From NCBI GenBank assembly GCA_025403435.1, contig CM046327.1, positions 16,678,440-16,742,439 of the forward strand: a stretch of 64,000 nt of DNA. Reading direction: 5' to 3'. Made by a program: the position numbers and the translations under genes. Every line of letters starts with the position of its first letter. The first letter of the stretch is position 1. The notes under the pieces are model-generated. The model did no database searches. It was not told the origin of the DNA and was given only the letters and a program-made list of their open reading frames with translations. Of this stretch, positions 59,601 through 64,000 are shown piece by piece. This stretch comes from Artocarpus heterophyllus. Its lineage: Eukaryota; Streptophyta; Magnoliopsida; Rosales; Moraceae.

Positions 59601-61110
59601 GGCTCTTACAAACCCAAAGTGGAGATTGTCTATTCAGGAAGAAATGGGAGCATTAGAGAAGAATGGTACATGGAAGATTGTGGAATTGCCCAATGGAAAG
59701 AAAACAGTGGGATGCAAGTGGGTATTCATAGTCAAGTTCAATACTGATGGTAGTATTAACCGATACAAGGCGAGGCTTGTTGCTAAAGGCTTCACTCAAA
59801 CATATGGGTTAGACTACAAAGAAACATTTTCCCCCGTAGCAAAACTCAACTCAGTTAGAGTTCTCTTATCTCTAGCGGCAAAACTTGATTGGCCTCTTCA
59901 GCAGTTAGATGTAAAAAAGGCCTTTTGAAATGGAGATTTACATGAAGAAGTGTATATGGATCCTTCTCTGGGGTTTGAAAAGGGGGGTAATCTGGTGTGT
60001 AAATTGAGGAAATCATTATATGGCTTGAAGCAATCTCCAAGGGAGTGGTTTGAGAGATTTACACGAGCTGTAAAAGGTCGAGGATTTGAACAAGCACAGT
60101 CGGATCATACTCTTTTCTACAAACATTCTAAGAATGGAAAAAGAGCCATTCTTATAGTGTATGTAGATGATATAATTATTACTGGTGATGATCACACAGA
60201 GTTGGAGTCATTAAAAAGGTATCTAGCTGGTGAATTTGAGTTAAAAGATGTAGGTGCTCTCAAATAATTTCTAGGCATGGAAGTTGCTAGAAGTGGTGTA
60301 CGAATTGTTGTTTCTTAGAAAAAGTACATACTTGATCTTCTAAAGGAAACATGTATGATAGGGTGTAAACCAGCTGAGACACCTATGGAACCGAATGTTA
60401 AACTCAGGCTTAAGGCTGGTAAGGAGGTTAATCAAGAGCAGTACCAAAGACTTGTAAGTAAACTTATCTACCTATCACACACTCGTCTAGACATAGCCTT
60501 TGCAGTAAGTGTTGTTAGCCAATTCATGCACATGCCTAAGGAAAGACACTTCGAGGCAGTCTACAGAATTCTAAGGTATCTAAAAGGTACTCCTGGAAGA
60601 GGTTTGTTTTTCAAGAAGGGAGGTCACAGGATGGTGGAAGTCTATACTGATGCTGATAGGGTAGGTTCCTCTGTGGACAGGAGATCAACTTCAAGATATT
60701 GCACGTATGTCTGGGGTAACTTAGTGACTTGGAGAAGTAAAAAGCAATCGGTAGTGGCTCGAAGCAGTGCAGAGGCAGAATTTTGAGCACTTGCACACGG
60801 GATTTGTGAGGGGATATGGCTCAGGAGATTATTAGAAGAATTGAAGATCTCTAATGAATTTCCTATGAAGCTCTACTGTGATAACAAGGCAGCTGTTAGC
60901 ATCGCACATAATCCAGTTCATCATGATCGAACGAAGCATGTAGAAGTTGACCGTCACTTCATCAAAGAAAAAATTGATAAAGGGATTGTTTGCATGGTAT
61001 ACATTCCAACTAAGGAATAGACTGCCGATGTCTTAACAAAGAGCCTTCATAAGCCAAATTTTGAAGACATGGTGAACAAGCTAGGAATGACAAACGTTTA
61101 CATTCCAGCT
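56670..61110 (+). pseudogene. copia gag-pol polyprotein, broken by many stops
   Basis: Domains in order: gag (SHRLDGKNFLQW to about 57450), CCHC knuckle CSHCNRLGHTREKC (about 57570-57606), protease with WIFDSGTSDHM (57847-57879), pre-integrase HHCC (WHRRLGHPN, CEICQLAKH), and integrase core with HSDIWGP, RTNNGKEY and NGVVERKNRH. The second catalytic Asp of integrase is Asn. Then RT ([12 protein letters not shown].. to YVDDIIITGDD near 60160-60190) and RNase H (VYTDADRVG, SSAEAEF, HDRTKHVEVDRHF). In-frame stops or shifts occur near 56889, 57216, 57642, 57733, 58123, 58459, 58900, 59926, 60265, 60316, 60784 and 61018. It cannot make a full polyprotein. Confidence 0.93.
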
Positions 61111-61120
61111 TGAGAGGGAG

Positions 61121-61393
61121 TGTTGGAATATTCAAGCATTAAAGAATGATTTAGTCAATCATTCTATATTAAGAAGACTGATTTATTTCCTATCTTTAGT
61201 TGATTTCTATCCTAATATCATAATTTCTAGCAATTGACAGATTATGGCCTGCATGCCTAATCTTTAGGACTGATTTCTAGGATTGATTAGTTTTCCTTTC
61301 TATGCAAAAAAAAAAAAAAAAAACTGTATATATATGTTGTATTATTCTGAAAAAGATTATGAAGAATTCTTAATCATCTTTCTCTCAAAGTCA
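61121..61393 (+). repeat. 3' LTR of the copia element
   Basis: It starts TGTTGGAATATTCAAG directly after the PPT and ends CTCAAAGTCA. It matches the 5' LTR with about 93% identity by eye. Confidence 0.85.
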
Positions 61394-61444
61394 GTTTTTT
61401 ATACTAGCGATACTACCATGTCTCTTTGCATTATAGCATCTTAC

Positions 61445-61600
61445 ATAATGTGTTCGGCATAATAGTTAAAACCATTTATTAGAATGTAAATACTGTAGCA
61501 TGTGATAGCTTTACAATGTAGTAATTTTTTTAGTTTTACTATAGTATATGAGAGCTTTAAACTGTTTGATTAAAACCAACTAATACCAAACAAGCTTGTA
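61445..61600 (+). repeat. MITE-like repeat, family A
   Basis: It contains 'tactgtagcatgtgatagct' and 'actatagtatatgagagctt', with 'gtgttcggcata' and 'taccaaacaag' edges. Confidence 0.6.
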
Positions 61601-61789
61601 AGATTGTCATCTATGTTTTCTTGTACTCTTTCAATAAACTCACCAAAAGTTTTGAACGAGAAAAAATAATACTTAGAATATCACTAGTATTAAATATTAC
61701 AGCTAATAGAACGTAGATTTTTCATGTTGATCCCACATTGTGAACTCACCTTCTATTAGTAGTACATAAATTGTGTTTGTAAAGTGTAT

Positions 61790-62490
61790 TCAAAAGTGAA
61801 ACCTTTAAACTAAAAACTGTGACATATGAGAGCTTTATAGTGTAGCTCACTTTTTCTAAATTATTGTAACATATGAGAGCTTTACACTGTAGCAACCAAA
61901 AGTTTTAAGGTCCGTTTGGTAAATGGATTTGAATTAGTGATTTAATTTGAATTAGGATTTGAGTTAATAATTTGAATTGTTATCTAAATTGATGTTTGGA
62001 TATACATTTAAGTTTTAATCTAAGTATGGAATAAAATTAAAATTTGTGTTTAGAGATGAAGTAAAAATAGTTTTTGATTTGCCAACAAATCTAATAAAAT
62101 CTTAACGTTAATGATCTTAAAAAATATGCAATATGGATATTAATTTATTCATCTTTTCACTAAGAACACAATAAAAAAAATCATCTCAATTGAATAACAA
62201 ATGAAGAAGTTATGATTTTTTTCCCACAAATATAAGAGAAAGAATTTTAGTTTTTACTATAACAGAGATTGGAGTATTAAAAGGTTAAAGGGAGTCAAAA
62301 CTCTAAAAACTTAGATTCTTGATACTCAAAGAATTCGGATTTAACTTGAATTCTTGATACTCAAAGGATTCAAACGTGTCCAAAAAATTCTTAATACTCA
62401 AATCTAAATTTAAATCTAAAAAATTTAAAAAGTCCTCAAAACAAAAAGGCCCTTAGTTAAAACTGATTTTATCAAAATACCCTATTATTG
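61790..62490 (+). repeat. family A MITE-like repeat split by a family B copy
   Basis: The family A core (gagagctttacactgtagca, about 61873) runs up to agttttaa. A family B element follows (about 61912-62457, ggtccgtttggtaaatgg .. aaaaaggccctt). The family A end then resumes (agttaaaactgattttatca). The flanking octamers agttttaa and agttaaaa look like a decayed 8-bp duplication, as made by hAT-type transposases. Confidence 0.65.
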
Positions 62491-63079
62491 TTCAACACCA
62501 CTAGTGCTCTATAGCATTTTCATCTCGGTTGGTTGCTAATAAGATTGAAATGTTTAGATGTCACCAAGTTTGGCAGCCAACTATGATTCCTATTGAGTCT
62601 CGATTTCAAAACACATGATAACTCTTTAATTCTGCAATAAATTCATTTGAGTCGCACGTGTATAAACAATTCACCTTCACACACAACAGTGGCAAGTGGT
62701 TGTGAGCAAATCTAACATAGCGTTACTGGTTAGCTAGGAAAGTAGCGTGGACAATATAATAAGAAAATAATTGCAGCAGCTCCATGGTACAATTTCAATT
62801 TCTTGATTCCTTTTTTCTTTTTTTTTTTACTTTTATCGAGTGGCGGGGGTGTGGGTGATTGACAAAAGCAAGGGTCCATCACACTTTCAGTCCTGCAAAA
62901 ATAGTCGTATAATTGATGATGAGAAAAACGTTGACGACATTTTACACAAACATAGGCCAAAATTGTGCATATACCAAAAGAAGGCAACCGCTGCTTCAAT
63001 GCAACTAGCTTATGGAAGTGAAAAGATCTGTACGAGCCAAATTGAAGTGGCATCCTATAAATTTGGCAATCTCCATGTC
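62490..63079. other. no gene seen; 3' flank of the CBS gene
   Basis: A/T-rich sequence containing a T-run near 62808-62829. The overlapping ORFs 62730-63053 (-) and 62840-63160 (+) show no domain; the latter runs antisense into the last CBS exon. The region next to 63080 presumably includes the 3' UTR of the minus-strand CBS gene. Confidence 0.5.
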
Positions 63080-64000
63080 CTATGTTGTCTTTTCATTTGC
63101 ATGTTTTATTTGAAGGGCAGCCCTTACAACGTTTCCTCTTGTGATAATCCCAACCTTTAGCAAAAGGAAACAAATCTTATCAGAGACCACCCCCAAAAAT
63201 TGAAAACTAAAAAGAAAAAAAAGGACACTATCTTACCAGCTTTCCCTCAGCATCTACAACCGGAAGTCGGCGATATTTTGTCTCGAGTAATAATCTGATG
63301 TTGGATGTGAAAGAAAAAGCAGTTATTTCCTGGCGCATTGATAAATAGAAAAAAAAAAAAAAAATGAAAGAGGGAGGGTATGAAGAGAACAAAACCTAGC
63401 AGCATCCTCAAGATTAGTGGTCTCACGAACAACAACTGGAGCTGGTGTCATCAAATCACCGACCACCTTGCCATTGGTTTTACTTAGCAAATTCTGTACC
63501 TCGTTAAAAGTCTGCAGTAATTTTTGCCATAAAGCAATGTATGAGCCAATGCTTATTTAACCAGTTGGTAATTCAATACGTCATACAACAAAAATTCAGC
63601 GCCTCTCTGTCAGATATATTACAAAAAGTACACTTTTGCAGAAATATAACTAAATACACTCCAATATCCACGCGATTGAAATTTAAACTGAAAAGCCACA
63701 AAAACTTTTGAACACGAATTGACCAGGGACAATCATGTTAAATTATTCAACTTTAAGAAAGAATGTTTCTCACATACTTTCCATGTGCTGTCTACTTCAG
63801 GAAACATGCTAGTGTCAGGCGGTCCGCCACCTACTTGCAAAATTGGAAACTTGTGTAAGAGAACTTTGGAGCCTTAATGGGTTTTGAGTTGCACAACACT
63901 CCAAACCCAAAAACAAATTTAGCTAGCGACAAGAATTCTAGCTCAGCTAGAGCAAGCTAAGTTATGGCTTTGTGAACTTAATTACCGAAGATGGAGTCCA
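63080..64000 (-). CDS. CBS-domain protein (CBSX1/CBSX2 type), 3' part
   Basis: Read right to left, coding exons are >64000-63986 (partial, ..DSIFG), 63830-63778, 63511-63396, 63294-63237 and 63154-63080 (stop). All introns are GT-AG and the frame is kept. Visible sequence runs GGGPPDTSMFPEVDSTWK, TFNEVQNLLSKTNGKVV, GDLMTPAPVVVRETTNLED, LLLETKYRRLPVVDAEGKL, then VGIITRGNVVRAALQIK and HANEKTT. This is the second CBS motif of a two-CBS protein. The plant family members are plastid or mitochondrial and regulate thioredoxin-linked redox state, sensing adenosine nucleotides. The first CBS motif and any transit peptide lie beyond the window, so plastid targeting cannot be checked. No break is seen. 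Confidence 0.93.

Larger units (their letters stand above)
56377..61393 (+). mobile_element. Ty1/copia retrotransposon, degenerate full-length copy
   Basis: The LTRs are 56377-56647 and 61121-61393 (about 272 bp), with TGTTG starts and CA ends. A tRNA-iMet PBS (TGGTATCAGAGC, 56654-56665) and a PPT (gagagggag, 61112-61120) are present. The LTRs differ at roughly 20 positions by eye (about 7%), so the insertion is old. The internal order gag, zinc knuckle, protease, integrase, RT, RNase H is the copia order. No convincing target duplication was found next to the LTRs, and the LTR edge could shift by a few bases. Confidence 0.93.

Noticed and set aside
56372..61398. Target-site duplication for the copia element
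   Set aside because: Bases before 56377 (tgtac) and after 61393 (gtttt) do not match, and shifting the edges did not give a clear pair.

Overview
The window is plant nuclear DNA, most likely from a woody eudicot. It is AT-rich and intergenic, with spliced genes that have short phase-conserved exons, large LTR retroelements, many MITE-like repeats and long GA/AT microsatellites. I cannot name the species from sequence alone.

Five host loci are readable. (1) A five-exon SUMO E2 enzyme (SCE1/UBC9 type), 9672-11848 (+). (2) A secreted LPxLP-repeat proline-rich protein, 19126-19635 (+), with a frameshifted tandem paralogue at 32746-33238. (3) A two-RRM RNA-binding protein in ten exons, 40288-43840 (+), whose last intron has U12-type signals. 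(4) An intronless AP2/ERF (DREB A-5 / group II type) repressor-like factor, 54172-54735 (+). (5) The 3' half of a CBS-domain gene (CBSX1/2 type), minus strand, running off the right end from 63080.

The rest is mobile DNA. 336-7666 holds LTR-like sequence folded into a large imperfect inverted repeat. 19976-28981 is a young, structurally complete 9.0-kb LTR element on the minus strand, with LTRs of about 2.37 kb, TSD CTTTA, a tRNA-Met PBS and a PPT. 35547-37676 and 45383-48574 are solo LTRs of related architecture, each with a perfect 5-bp TSD (TTAGG and ATATG). 56377-61393 is an old Ty1/copia element broken by about a dozen stop codons. A LINE-type RNase H fragment, two or more MITE families, a 17-bp minisatellite and a tandem 0.76-kb duplication fill other gaps.

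The most unusual object is the 9.0-kb element. Its internal region has no recognisable gag, protease, integrase, RT or RNase H. It carries two intact intronless sense ORFs instead. One is a 173-aa basic Cys-rich protein whose core resembles the nucleic-acid-binding protein of carlaviruses. The other is a 229-aa LOG-like (cytokinin-activating enzyme family) protein with altered active-site motifs and a C-terminal EAR-like tail. Its LTRs carry a seven-copy W-box (TTGACC) cluster. This looks like a non-autonomous retroelement with cargo genes linked to growth control. It was probably mobilised recently, because its LTRs differ at only about nine positions by eye.
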